Source of the DNA: Tuctoria greenei
Lineage: Eukaryota; Streptophyta; Magnoliopsida; Poales; Poaceae
Direction: 5' to 3'
Length of the DNA: 64,000 bases
Assembly: GCA_036927565.1 (NCBI GenBank)
Contig: JAYESD010000008.1
Location: 23,702,100 to 23,766,099 of the forward strand
This document shows positions 34,677 through 46,633 of this stretch, piece by piece; the first letter of the stretch is position 1; each line of letters opens with the position of its first letter. Below the pieces are notes generated by a model. It was not told the origin of the DNA, ran no database searches, and was given only the letters and a program-made list of their open reading frames with translations. The translations under genes and the position numbers were made by a program.

Positions 34677-35460
34677 ATACCTTCAAAGCAGACAAATCAT
34701 CATTAGTTTATTTTTATGTTATGTGACGGCTCCTACAATTAGTCAGATAGGTCCTAAACCCACCCAAGAGTGACCAAGTAAACGTGCTAATGACGAACAC
34801 GGAGTTCGAATCCGGACGAAATTTCGGCAGCATAACTCCACTGTTGTCCACTGCACGCACAAAAATGGTGCAGTAGAGAACATCAGGGTTATGCTGTCGG
34901 AATCACGTCCGGATTTAGACCCCGTACCTATATCTCGTCAAAAGCACGTCCTCGGACACTCTCAGGCTGTCCAAAAAGGGACAATTCCGAACCTACACGC
35001 CTCACATGCCCATCGCATGTGAAATGTGCCGATTCGGAATGAGTAATCAAATTTCTATAGGTTACGTTGCTCATTTTGATTATTCAGTTATTTACGAGAG
35101 AGGAAAGAACAAGAGAGGGAGGGGGAAGTTGGTCAGAGTTGAAAGTTTCAAGTCCGGGTCCATCGTCCACAAGCCTCCATACTCGTCTTGACGCATACGT
35201 TACGACTAGAATCATTTTTTACGACACGAACACATTTAATGAGTGATGTGTCGGGTTGAGGCGTAACATGCACTAAAGCACGTATGCCATAATAGATTAA
35301 TAAACATACAAAATCTTCGAACTAAACATTCAAAGTCACATAATGTACAAGTTCAATTATTACACCTTAAATTAGTACAAGTTAAATTATCAAATTACAA
35401 TGAAGCTTACATTTACACATTAACTATTGGTAATTCAACTTGCACTGTGTGAATATTAGT

Positions 35461-35463
<3 letters not shown>

Positions 35464-35514
<51 letters not shown>
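35464..35514. repeat. (TA)n microsatellite
   Basis: About 25 uninterrupted TA dinucleotides lie inside the small CACTA element. Assembly length may be unreliable here. Confidence 0.97.
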
Positions 35515-35516
<2 letters not shown>

Positions 35517-36413
35517 TGTGACATATACATATTAGTATTACAATATCAACTTGCATATACATTTAACTCGCTTACACATTCAATTCACATATACGTTTAA
35601 CCAAGCTCACAAAATCATATTAGTGTGAAAATATCAACAAGTAATCATCTTAATCAATCATTAATTAACTTGTAGTGACGGGAGGGAAATTTAACAAGTA
35701 ACAATCGGGATTACCTTAACCTCTCCAGCGGGGCTCGGAGACGGGAGGCATCGCTGCTCGGGAGGCCGGGGCTCGGGAGGCGGGAGGCGGGCTCGGCGCT
35801 TGGGAGGAGGGAGGTGGCGTTGCTCGGGTGGCGGGAGGCGGGCTCGAGAGGCGGGGATCGGTTGGCGGCGCTCGGGAGGCTAGAGGCGAGCTCGGCGCTA
35901 GTGAGGCTGGAAGCAACGGCGGGAGGTGGGCTCGGAGCTCGGGAGGCGGGCAGAGGGGCTCGATGGCGGCGACTTGAGGTAGGGCTCAGTGGGAGGCGAC
36001 TGCGTGAGGCAGGGTTCAGCGGGAGGATAGCGAAACCGAATAGGGTTTTGGGGACACGCGGGTGCAAAGTCGATCCTCTAGCGGGCCCACGAGTATGACT
36101 GTCGGCCTTTTGGCTGACGGCTTTATTTTAGCCGTCAGTTTTGTTGGTTCGGTCGACAGTTCTAATAGACCCGTTGGTTTAGCCAGGCAGACCGACGGTT
36201 ATACGTTATATGCATCGGTTTGGCCGGGACGACCGAGGGCTATAAGTTACATGTGTCGGTCCCTATAAACTGACAACCATAAGTCGACTATATGTGTCGG
36301 TCCCGACGACTCTGAAAAACCTGACGACCTATTCCCCGTTTCTTGTAGTGATATGTATGATAGGAGCATATTAGGAATGATCCTTTCATAGGTTAACTCT
36401 CACTAGGACTATC

Positions 36414-37964
36414 TGAATGTAGCATAGAGGGGGGTGAATAGGCCTTTTTGAATTATTGTCGGAACCTGCAACACTTAACAACCAGTTCAAACCTCGAGAT
36501 ATCGGACTAGTCCGGTCAAGTGCGGACTAGTCCAGTGTGTATCGACTAGGCTAATCAAATTTGATTGACTAACTTGATTCTAGGATGTAAGCAGTGGAAT
36601 TATACTTGTAATTTTAAGTGTTGCACAAATATGAACTAGGGTGTATCACAATTTAATCTTAAACTCAAAGTTTCAACGTAAAGTGAGAACAATTGATCAA
36701 AACCCTAGATGTATATATGAAATGTAAGAACAATGGGCGCAAAGAAAGAACACAATGATTTTATCCCGTGGTTCGGATCCCACAGAGTCAACCTACGTCC
36801 ACATTGAGGAGTCCACGAAAGGACTGGGTCTTCTCCAACCCTACCCTCGTCGGATCGCCACGAAGGCCAATCCTCTTCACTTATCACAAAGGGTAAATAA
36901 CCGGATTCTTCTCACGCGTTGAGGGCTCCACAAGATTACAGCAAGAACTCCACCAAGAACACACTCAAAAGATTACAATGAAAATCACAAGAGTGTGTTA
37001 GGGAATCAAACCAAGAGCTCAATGAGTGATGAACGTGTCTCTCCAATGTTCCAAAGTGTATCCTCAAGGGATTGATCTTTGTTGCTTTTGATTTCGTGGA
37101 GAGATGTGTTTTTGAGGCTGTTGGGAGGTGTGACGGCGCAGGGGGTCGAGAGTGGTAAAAGTTGGGCCGTGCACATTTATTTATATGGGGTTTCTAAAAG
37201 TGACCGTTAGGGTTTAGAATGATCGGACTAGTCCGTGGTGGACACCGGACTAGTCCGGTGTGCTGCGTGTAGTAAACCATAAGTATCCTGAAATATCGGA
37301 CTAGTCTGACTAGAAGCAGACTTGTCTGATTTCACTTCTAGAAATCTTCGGACTAGTTCGATTGATATCGGACTTGTCCGGAAACGTGAAATCCTAAGTG
37401 AATTGGGTGACAAGTCCACACTTGGAGTACTTGTCCGATTTAGGTCAGAGGGTTTTCGTACTAGTCCGTGCCAATATCGGACTTGTCCGATTAACATCAG
37501 AATGATATTGGACTGGTCCGTTGTGTGATCGGACTTGTCCGATTTTATGCAACTTGTGAAGTGTTTTGAGGACTAGTCCGCACTGGGGAGGACTAGTCTG
37601 ATTCTAGTCAGAGAGATATCGGACTAGTCCGTGGTGATATCGGACTTGTCCGATCTTGTGCAGAAAGATATCGGACTAGTCCGGTGTCAGTCAGACTAGT
37701 CCGATCCTGTATAAACTTGTGCAATGTGTGTGATTATTTGTGCTTGAGTTCTTGGGGTGTGTTTCCTTAACACACTCCATACACAATGATCTACTACACT
37801 TGTTCCTTGAGCTCTTATCCACATTGCTCCTCAGTCTCTCTTCTTTTTGGCACTTTGCTTGTTTTCTCATTAGAACATGTGCTCATCTCAACAAAGTGGT
37901 TAGGATCTCATTTGCTTGTCATAAATCATCCAAAACCCACAAGGGATTCCTAGATGCACTTTCA
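36414..37964 (-). repeat. 3' LTR (left copy) of the Sirevirus
   Basis: The LTR is 1551 bp. On the minus strand a TATATAAAT box lies at about 37172-37182, with an array of CGGACTAGTCCG and CGGACTTGTCCG motifs just upstream at about 37221-37705. Confidence 0.92.
37221..37705. repeat. Palindrome array in the Sirevirus LTR
   Basis: Around fifteen copies or variants of CGGACTAGTCCG and CGGACTTGTCCG, with spacers such as ATCTTGTGCAGAAAGATAT, occur between the U3 start and the TATA box. The matching array in the right LTR is at about 47416-47905. Unit and spacer resemble those in the Ty3 LTR at 15105-15428. Confidence 0.9.
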
Positions 37965-37982
37965 ATCTCCCCCTTTTTGGTG
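37965..37982 (-). other. Polypurine tract of the Sirevirus
   Basis: The minus strand reads CCAAAAAGGGGGAGAT immediately before the 3' LTR. Confidence 0.8.
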
Positions 37983-38433
37983 ATTGATGACAACCAATTG
38001 AGATTTCACAAAATATGATAAAAAGTCGAGATTTTCATAAAGTATGCACATATGAGTTTAAAATACATTAAGCAATGAAAACATGATCCATATGTACATT
38101 CTTTATGGTGGGATGCATAACTAAGTGTATAGAAACAATGATCATGATGAGAATGACATAATTGACATCAAAACATCAACAACAAGCATACATGTCATTC
38201 TTAGAGCAAAATCACAGATTTCATCAATTACTTCATAAGTAGTTCAAAACATTGCATCACAGGACCATAAGTATCATAAGAGCATATTAAAAGTTTTACA
38301 ACCCACAAAATAGACAAAAAGCATAAAAAGAAGCTCTCCTCGCATCCTACAGCTAAGACCTAAGACTCCCCCTCAATCTCTCCCCCTTTGGCATCAAGAC
38401 ACCAAAAAGAAGGAGAGGAGGGACCTAAAGTTT
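37983..38433. other. Non-coding spacer between env-like region and 3' LTR
   Basis: No coding signature is seen. Further pyrimidine runs (CTCCCCCTCAATCTCTCCCCC at about 38365-38386), purine-rich on the minus strand, look like additional polypurine-tract copies. Repeated polypurine tracts are known in Sireviruses. Confidence 0.55.
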
Positions 38434-39985
38434 TCAAGCCTCGTTGTCGGTCCTCTCATCGTCTTCATCTTCATCTTTTGGCTGATTAGGAGGAGGAACG
38501 GAGCCACTCGAGCCCCTAATGCCAAAATAGGCAAGCTCGGAGGGAGTCAAGGGCCCAAGCTCGATGTAGTCAGAGTCGGAGTCATCAGAAATTACTGGAG
38601 ATCCAATGGGCTCGATCTCCAATTTTTTGGCAAATCTGCTTCACATTTTCCTTGACCTACTTCATGTCAGCCTTTCTTCTCTTGTTAAGCTTGTGGGCCT
38701 TCACCCCGGCCTTTCTGCAGGAGGCAAAGATAGATGCCAGGTATTTGAAGATGCCACTTGCAGATCCCTTTTGAGGAGCTGCCCTAGTGGCAGGGGCAAC
38801 CCCGTCATCTCCACTTGCTCTCGCCGGAGCCTCTGCACTAGAAGCAGGAGAGGGAGCAGCTTGACCATTTTCTTGTTGAGGCTTCTGAGGCCTCAATGGT
38901 GTGTGCTCCACATCTTTGACAAATTCGATGCCTGTGACCTTCTCAATCATGAACATGAGGTAGGGGGCATACCCACAGGATCTGTTTGGAGTGCTAGAGA
39001 TGTTGACCATATCATTCTAGATATAGTCAAGCACATCAAACTTGCGGTCCTTGCTTATGACCTTCATCAAGGTTCAGAGATAGCCCTGTACACTCCCTCC
39101 ATCCCCATCCTTCGAGGCAATTTTCTTCCTCAACACTCTGTTCAGCACCACAAAGAAGGGCTTCATGTTCTTTGTGGAGGGAGGATTGAACTTCAGTAAT
39201 GGGTCATATAGTTACTTCATCCTATCCTTTTCCAAGAACCCAAGGTTGTGGATCACCAGTAAGTGGTTGTCGGTGTTCTCCAGGTGGAGAAGACTGGCGA
39301 ACTCATCATAGGTAATGGTGTACTTGGACCCGTGAGTCATCCAAGTCACCCGCTCCTCCTCATCACTGGCAAAGTGACAAGTAGCATAGAACTGAGCTAT
39401 CACTTCGTCATTCTAATTGTACTTGAAGGTGAAGAGGTCCTTCAAGCCATGTCTCTCAGCTAACTCGACCACCTCATCAAAGGCGGAGCATCTCTTCCTC
39501 TCAATATGTGCCCAATCTATCCACTGACTGCGCACCACTGGGGTCTTCATCTGGAGGTAGACAGACTTGTAAAAGTCTACATGGAAGTTGCTCCAGAATC
39601 TTCCGTATGCAGCCTGCCTGGATTGGCTGTAGCAATCCATATTTCTGAACTTTGCAGCTGAGTCGCTGCCCTTCCCATTGAACCTTTCCTCTGTGGGATC
39701 CCGAGCCCCTTGCTTCGGAGCTGACATCTTTAGAGGGCCAATCGGGCCCGTTGCGATCCCTTTGCCTTTCCCTTTTGCTTGGCGAGCACTTGTCGAGCTA
39801 GGTCCACCACAAGTAGAAGCCCTGGAAGCAGGCACCTTGCATCGAGCCACCCTTTTCTGATACTGAGGAGGAGAGGGGGCTAGCTCGGAAAGGCACTTCT
39901 TGTTTTGGCCCGTCGAGGACCGAAGCAGGGCTTCCTGGTCCATCTCGGCTTCGAAGTCGGAAACTTCGTCGTGAGAGTTCGACAT
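38434..39985 (-). pseudogene. Env-like third reading frame of the Sirevirus, degenerate
   Basis: Open segments at 39985-39413, 39403-39212 and 39010-38657 share one frame interrupted by stop codons; a last segment (38622-38434) is in another frame. The first begins MSNSHDEVSD, is Ser/Pro/Lys-rich and continues into a region with YGRFWSNFHVDFYKS. The second carries WMTHGSKYTITYDEFASLL, which resembles the putative plant transposon protein domain found in env-like frames of Sireviruses and Athila elements. The tail is Ala/Pro-rich and then basic. I see no signal peptide or clear membrane segment. The function of such frames is unproven. Confidence 0.7.
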
Positions 39986-40060
39986 GCCCTGAGAATGGAT
40001 TGTACAAGTTATAAATGAGAATGGATGATAAGGAATTGCATTGAGGAACTAAGAGGTTAG

Positions 40061-40740
40061 GGTTGAGTTCAAAAAAATCGGACTAGTCCGGTGTACAGGC
40101 ACGGACTAGTCCGGGTGACCGGACTTGTGCGCGCAAGGACCGGACTAGTCTGGCATTCATCCTCAAGAACCTTAACTATGAAAAAAATGGATTTGCTCAA
40201 TGCAAAACTAGCCTAACAGCAATGTAAAACATCAAGGTCACTAGTATTAGGTGAAAGAAGCTAAGATATTCGATCAACAATGAAGAAAATGGAGATTTCT
40301 AGGGTTTGGGGGAAAAATTACCAAAAAACGCTTGAATCTCGGAGAGGAGGGTGTTGAAGGGTGGACAAGTCCGTGGACTTCAATCCCTAAGCGAAGGAGC
40401 TTGATTTCCACCCAAACTTGGAGCTTTTTGATGGAGGAGTCGCCAAATCGCCTTGGGGAGCTCGAGCGTGGAGAGAGAAATCTTGAGGCAAGTGTGGGGG
40501 TGAGGAAATTAGGGTTTGGCGGCGGCTAGGGTCATGGACATGAAAAATCGGACAAGTCCAAAAATGATCGGACTAGTCCGAACTTTTCCAGAGGCTATGT
40601 CGGACTAGTTCGTGGTCTGTCGGGCTAGTCCGGTCTAACCGGCACTCTGCGGACTAGTCTATGTGGGCGGACTAGTCCGGGTAACCACAGACTAGTCCGT
40701 GGTCACCAGTGAAGAAATGTCTAGCCCATTCGTATATATT
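40061..40740. repeat. Internal cluster of CGGACTAGTCCG motifs upstream of the env-like frame
   Basis: Motif copies and variants occur at about 40079-40160 and 40545-40700, with a motif-free gap between. On the minus strand this is the spacer between the RNase H end (40943) and the env-like start (39985). No LTR is here, so these copies are separate from the LTR arrays. Confidence 0.85.
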
Positions 40741-40942
40741 AAAAGGTACTTATTTAGAAAAAGGGAGGCAAATCAAATCAAATAATCTTGATGAATATGA
40801 TCATTAAGCATACAACAATCAAGCAATGACCATAATTCACCAAGATCTAGTAATTGACATAGTTTTTCAGAAAAAATTGAGAGAGATGATTTTCACAATC
40901 CAATCAACATATTTTGAAGAATTCATACAGGTATACAAATTT

Positions 40943-43900
40943 TCAAGCCACATTCCGAGCATCAAGGATATTTAGTTCATTTCGAAGCTCGCAAAAGCGT
41001 TTTTCATCAAGTGGCTTGGTGAATATGTCGGCTAATTGCTTTTCGGTGTTGACATGGGAAATGGCTATATCTCCTTTCATGGAGTGGTCTCTCAAGAAGT
41101 GATGTCGGATGTCTATGTGTTTGGTTCTAGAGTGCTCAACTAGATTATGGGCAATTTTAATGGCACTCTCACTATCACAAAGGAGTGGAATACGGTTCAT
41201 ATTGTAACCGTAATCCCTTAGAGTTTGTCGCATCCAAAGGAGTTGTGCACAACAACTCCCGGCTGCAACATACTCCGCTTCAGCTGTGGATATGACAATG
41301 GAGTTTTGTTTCTTGGAGGACCAAGAAACTAGGGATCTACCTAGGAATTGGCATGTACCGGAGGTACTTTTTCTATCTACTTTGCATCTAGCATAATCTG
41401 CATCGGAGTAACCAATGAGATTAAATTTGGAACCTTTTGGGTACCAAAGGCCTAGGTTGGGTGTATGAACTAAATACTGCAAGATTCTCTTAACGGCTGT
41501 CAAATGACACTCTTTTGGGTTGGCTTGAAACCTTGCACACAAGCATACACTCAACATAATGTCTGGCCTAGATGCACATAAGTAGAGTAAAGATCCAATC
41601 ATGGAGCGATATACCTTTTGATCGACGTTTGTTCCATCTTCATTGAGATCCAAGTGGCCATTCGTTGCCATGGGAGTCTTTATGGGCTTCGCCTTGTCCA
41701 TTCCAAACTTCTTGAGTATGTCTTGAGTGTACTTAGTTTGGATTATGAACGTCCCTTCCTTTTGTTGTCTCACTTGGAAACCCAAGAAGTACTTTAGCTC
41801 TCCCATCATGGACATCTCAAACCTATCTATCATAATTTTACTAAATTCCTCACAAAAAGATTTGTTAGTTGAACCAAAGATTATATCATCAACATAAATT
41901 TGACAAACAAAGAGATCATCGTCAAAGTTCTTTGTAAACAATGTATAATCTAGTTTACTGATCTTAAAGCCATTTTCAATTAAGAAATCTCTAAGACACT
42001 CATACCAAGCTGTAGGAGCTTGTTTGAGGCCGTAGAGAGCCTTACGCAATTTAAATACTTGGTCGGGGAACTCTTCATCTTCAAACCAGGGGGTTGCTCC
42101 ACATACACCTTCTTCTTGATTGGTCCGTTGAGGAAGGCGCTTTTCACATCCATTTGATAGAGCTTGAAATCATGGTGAGTAGCATATGCAAGTAATATTC
42201 TAATGGACTCAAGTCTAGCTACATGAGCAAAGGTTTCATCAAAATCCAAACCTTCGACTTGTGAATACCCTTTGGCCACAAGTCGTGCCTTGTTCCTTGT
42301 CACCACCCCGTGTTCGTCTTGTTTGTTCCAGAAGACCCATTTGGTGCCGATGACGTTGGTTTTGGGTCTTTCGACTAGTTCCCACACCTCGTTCCTTTTG
42401 AAATTGTTGAGTTCTTCTTGCATGGCCACTACCCAATCCAGATCATTCAATGCATCCTCAACCCTGCGTGGTTCCAAAAAGGACACAAACGAGTAATGCT
42501 CACAAAAGTTAGCTATGCGAGATCTAGTAGTTACTCCCTTTTGGATGTCACCGATGATGTTGTCGATTGGGTGATCCTTTTGGACACATTGGTGTACTCT
42601 TGGGTGTGGTATTTGCTGTCTTGAATCTTCATGATCATCTTCTTCTCCCCCTAAATAGTTGCCCTCATTGACTTGTTGATCATCTTCACTTTCTTGAGGT
42701 TGATCTTGTATGGAAGCTCCCCCTTGATCATTGGTCTTTTCTTGTGGTTTGTTTCCTCATGCATATGTAGAGGTGGCTCTTGTGGTCGAACTTCGTCTAA
42801 CGTCATTCTTCTCAATGCTTGACAAGGAGCTTCTTCTTTATCTAGCACACATGGATCAACTTGCTCCTTTTGGGAGTCATTAGTTTCATCAAACACTACG
42901 TCACGTGCTACTTCAACAAGTCCGGAGGTCTTGTTGTAGACACGATGGGCGTAAGTGTTAAAATCATAACCAAGCAAGAAACCTTCATCGGACTTCGAAG
43001 CGAACTTTGAAGTCCTAGGCTTCTTGTTCAAAATATAGCCTTTGGAACCAAAAACTCGAAAATATGAAATATTAGGCTTGTTACCGGTAAGTATCTCATA
43101 GGATGTCTTCTTGAGTAGTCGATGAAGATAAAGTCGATTTATGGCGTGACAAGCGGTGTTGACCGCTTCCACCCAAAATCAATCCGAGGTCTTGTACTCA
43201 CCGAGCATTGTTCTCGCCATCTCTATGAGGGTTCAGTTCTTTCTTTCAGCAACTCCGTTTTGTTGAGGGGAGTAAGCTGCTAAAAACTCATGCTTTATGC
43301 CTTCTTCATCTAGGTACTCCTCCACTTGTGTGTTCTTGAACTCCGTGCCGTTGTTGCTTCGAATGTTATTGATTGTCAATGAGAATTCATTTTGAGCTCG
43401 CTTGAAGAACTTCTTGAGTATTCCTTGTGTTTCTGACTTATCATGTAAAAAGAAAACCCAAGTGAAGCGAGAAAAATCATCAACAACTACTAAACCATAT
43501 TTGTTACCGCTGATGCCTATGTAAGCAATTGGACCAAATAAGTCCATGTGAAGTAGCTCGAACGGTCTTGTTGTAGTCATGACGTTCTTTGCGGGATGAG
43601 GTGCTCCAACTTGCTTCCCGGCTTGGCACGCGCTACAAGGCCTGTCTTTCTCAAAAACAACATCCTTCAAACATCGGATGTGATCGCCCTTGAGGAGTTT
43701 TTGAAGATTCCTCATACCAACATGCGCTAGCCGTCTATGCCACAGTCAACCCATGTTGGTCTTTGCAATCAAGCATGTGTCAAGTTCGGATTTATCCTTG
43801 TTGAAGTCAACAAGATAAAGCTTTCCCTTTAACATACCCTTGAAGGCAATGGAACCATCACTCCTCCTAGAGACGGTCACACCCTCGTTAGTGGACAAGC

Positions 43901-46581
43901 GATTATAACCTTTATCACATAGTTGAGATATGGACAGCAGGTTATAATCTAAGGAATCAACATGTAATACGTGAGAAAGAGTGTGTTTAGATGATATGGC
44001 AATTTTATCGGTACCGAGCACCTTTCCTTGACTATTGTATCCAAAATAGATGCCCTCGTTTGGATCCTCATTTTCTTCATACTCAACGAACATTCTTCTT
44101 TCTACGGTCATATGGTTGGTGCATCCACTGTCTAGCACCCATTTGGATCCACCGGAGGAATAGGCATGCAAAAACAAATTATGCCTTGGTTTTAGGTACC
44201 TAACCTTGCTTGGGTCCTTTTAGGTTAGTCACAAGGGATTTGAGCACCCACACGTGAGATTTTGTGTTCTCATGGCGTGGCCCAACATAATGAGCATAAA
44301 CTTTGCCATAATTACTTCTCATTAAGACATAAGATGCATCGAAAGTTCTAAATAGCAACTGTTGTTGTTTATACACAGGATTAGTCTGGGAGATTGGACC
44401 TGTCCGGATCCCGACCGGACTAGTCCAGTGATCATGCGTGTTGGATTCATTAATTTTGGATTTTCTAGTTTGAGAGGGTCTTCCCTTTACAAAGACATTG
44501 CTCTCCTTGTTATTCTTATGGCTTCTAACATGTTGCTTTTCACCATAAGAGTAACCAATGCCATATTTGACATTTGGGGGTCTTGTGACCAAGTATGCAC
44601 TACGTGCATATTTGATCTTCTCCTTGTCAAATATGCCATTTTGTGAAGGATGCTTGTCCTTGGTAGAGGTTGACTTGTCTTTCAAGCTGGTGTCAACTTT
44701 AACACATGTACAAGTAGAAGCAACTTCAGTTTTAATGGGTTCAGAAGGTGAACCTGAAGAGGATGAAGGGTCACCTTGCTTGAGTGACTCAACTTGCACT
44801 TCAAGGATCTCGTTAACCTTGATTAGGTTAGCAAGTTCGTCCTTGATTGTATCATTTGAGTCGCTTAACTCCAAGCAAGCTTCCTTGCTTGAAGCTAACT
44901 CAAGCTCCAGTGACTTGCTTCACTTCTTTTCAAGCTCTAGAAGTTTGTCAAGTTCAACATATTCCTTCTTTTGGGAGATAATCATGTCTTCTTGATGATG
45001 TATCAACTTCTCCTTCTCAACAAGTTTATCAAGTAAGAATTTCATTTTTGTGGCTGTTTTCTTATCTAACCTGATGAGAAAATCTTCATTATCACTATTA
45101 ATTTCACTATCACTAGAATAGGAATGTACGAAAGAGGGTTTTGTTGTTACCTTGTGTTTACCTTCCTTTGCCATGAGGCAAGTGTCGTTCCCCTTCCATG
45201 CGCTGAGAGTAGGGAAGAGAGTGGACTTCTTGGATGTCTTCTCGATGGCTATGCTAGCCATCTCTTCTTCTGATGATGATGAGGACTCATCATCTAAGTC
45301 CCACTCTTTCCCTATATGCGCTTGTTCGGCTTGTTTCTTCTTCTTGAATAATTTCTTGGGTTGAGGCTTTGCTTCTTTGGTATTCTTCTTGTTCTCTTCA
45401 CATGGGCAATCAACTATAAAGTGGCTATACTCACCACAATTATAGCATGCTCGCCTCAACTTTGGCTTTGATCTTTCCTTGTACTTTCCTTCACTTGGTT
45501 TAGCGCCTTGTCTCTTCTTCATCATCTTCTTGAATTTCTTCATGAATAGTATCATGTCATCTTTATCCAAGTCACTGCTTTCATCATCAGCGTCTTCTTC
45601 TAATTGAGCTTCTCGAGCTTCTTTAGACAAGGGCTTAAGGGTGGACTTTAGAGCGACCCCTTTCTTCTTTGTCGAGGTGAGATCGGCAATTTCATTAAAA
45701 TGTTTGGCTTGTTTTTCCATCATATCAAAGTTGATGATTTTCCCAAGTAGTTCATCCGGGGTCATCTTCTTGTATCCGGGGCTTTCTCGTATCATTGAAC
45801 ACAAGGTGACATTGCGAGGCATGAAGGCTCTAAGGATGAGCTTCACTACCTCGTGGTCGTTCCACTTCTTGCTTCCGTATGCTCTCACCTTGTTGATGAG
45901 CGTCTTTAATCGGTCGTACATGTCTTGTGGCGACTCATCTTCTTCGATTGCGAACCTTCCTAGCTCGCCTTCAATCATCTCGATCTTCGCTTCTCGCACA
46001 TGACGATCGCCTTCATGCACGGTTTGCAATGTATCCCATATTTATTTTGCGATCTCGAGTCCATCCACTTTTGTAAACTCATCACGACTGAGCGATGAGG
46101 TGATAACTGCGGCAACTTGAGCATTTCGATGGATCGCTTGCTCTTGGCTAGGTGTGAGCTCCTCATCATCATTAGGGATATCTATTCCTCTGCATACTAT
46201 GTGCCACAAACTTGGATTGAGAGAAATCAAATGCATTTTCATGTTTTGCCTCCACATTGAGTAGTCATTGCCGTCAAAATGTGGGGCTTTTCCAAGTGGA
46301 ATGGATAGATAGTGATTGTTGCTAGAATTTAGGCGATCATAGGTAAAAGGATATCGGGAGTAGTCGGTGTGACTACTCCCCTTGTTTTTCTTCTCATCTT
46401 CGATTTTCACCTTTCCCTTGGAAAGGTTTTTCTTCCTTAGGAGTGCCTTGAGTTCAAGCGTCTCCTCATCATCATCCTCGAAGTCCTGAATGGCTTCGAG
46501 GAGCTTCTCCAATTTTTGGTTCTTGTCTTCATCAACCTTCTATTGGTTGTTGCTCTTGTGTACGTCCTTCATGTCCGACAT
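40943..46581 (-). pseudogene. Sirevirus gag-pol, broken by stops and frameshifts
   Basis: The frame starts at about 46581 (MSDMKDVHK). Gag spans to about 44920 with a PHFDGNDYSMW motif and a CCHC knuckle (CYNCGEYSHFIVDC), then a long Lys/Ser/Glu-rich, probably coiled-coil tail. Protease has WVLDSGCTNHM (about 44140). Integrase has LWHRRLAH, CSACQAGK, LHMDLFGP and a core ending SPQQNGVAERKN (about 43235). RT has [20 protein letters not shown] and YVDDIIFGS (about 41880). RNase H has GYSDADYA and STAEAEYVA, ending near 40943. In-frame stops are near 46535, 46040, 44917, 43748, 43233 and 43185, with frameshifts near 44200 and 42050. Two of the stops (43233, 43185) are TGA where the lineage usually has Arg, as expected from CpG deamination. 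Confidence 0.92.
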
Positions 46582-46616
46582 GATCTCTTCGAGCGATTAG
46601 TCTCCTTCTTGAGGAA

Positions 46617-46631
46617 CCTGCTCTGATACCA
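46617..46631 (-). other. Primer-binding site of the Sirevirus
   Basis: The minus strand reads TGGTATCAGAGCAGG, two bases inside the 5' LTR, complementary to initiator tRNA-Met. Confidence 0.88.
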
Positions 46632-46633
46632 AT

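Larger units (their letters stand above)
34095..36350. mobile_element. Non-autonomous CACTA element (2.3 kb)
   Basis: It starts CACTACAGGAATCG and ends CCCGTTTCTTGTAGTG, with ATA on both sides (34092-34094 and 36351-36353). Subterminal repeats use a GCCGTCAG/CTGACGGC motif, different from the large element, so it is another family. It keeps one transposase exon fragment (34290-34676), a GC-rich leader-like block (35700-36060, minus strand) and a (TA)n tract, and has lost the rest of the transposase. Confidence 0.92.

Noticed and set aside
35711..36067. Pro/Ser/Ala-rich minus-strand open frame in the small CACTA
   Set aside because: It fits a GC-rich untranslated leader. There is no conserved domain, and the downstream domain exon has its own start.
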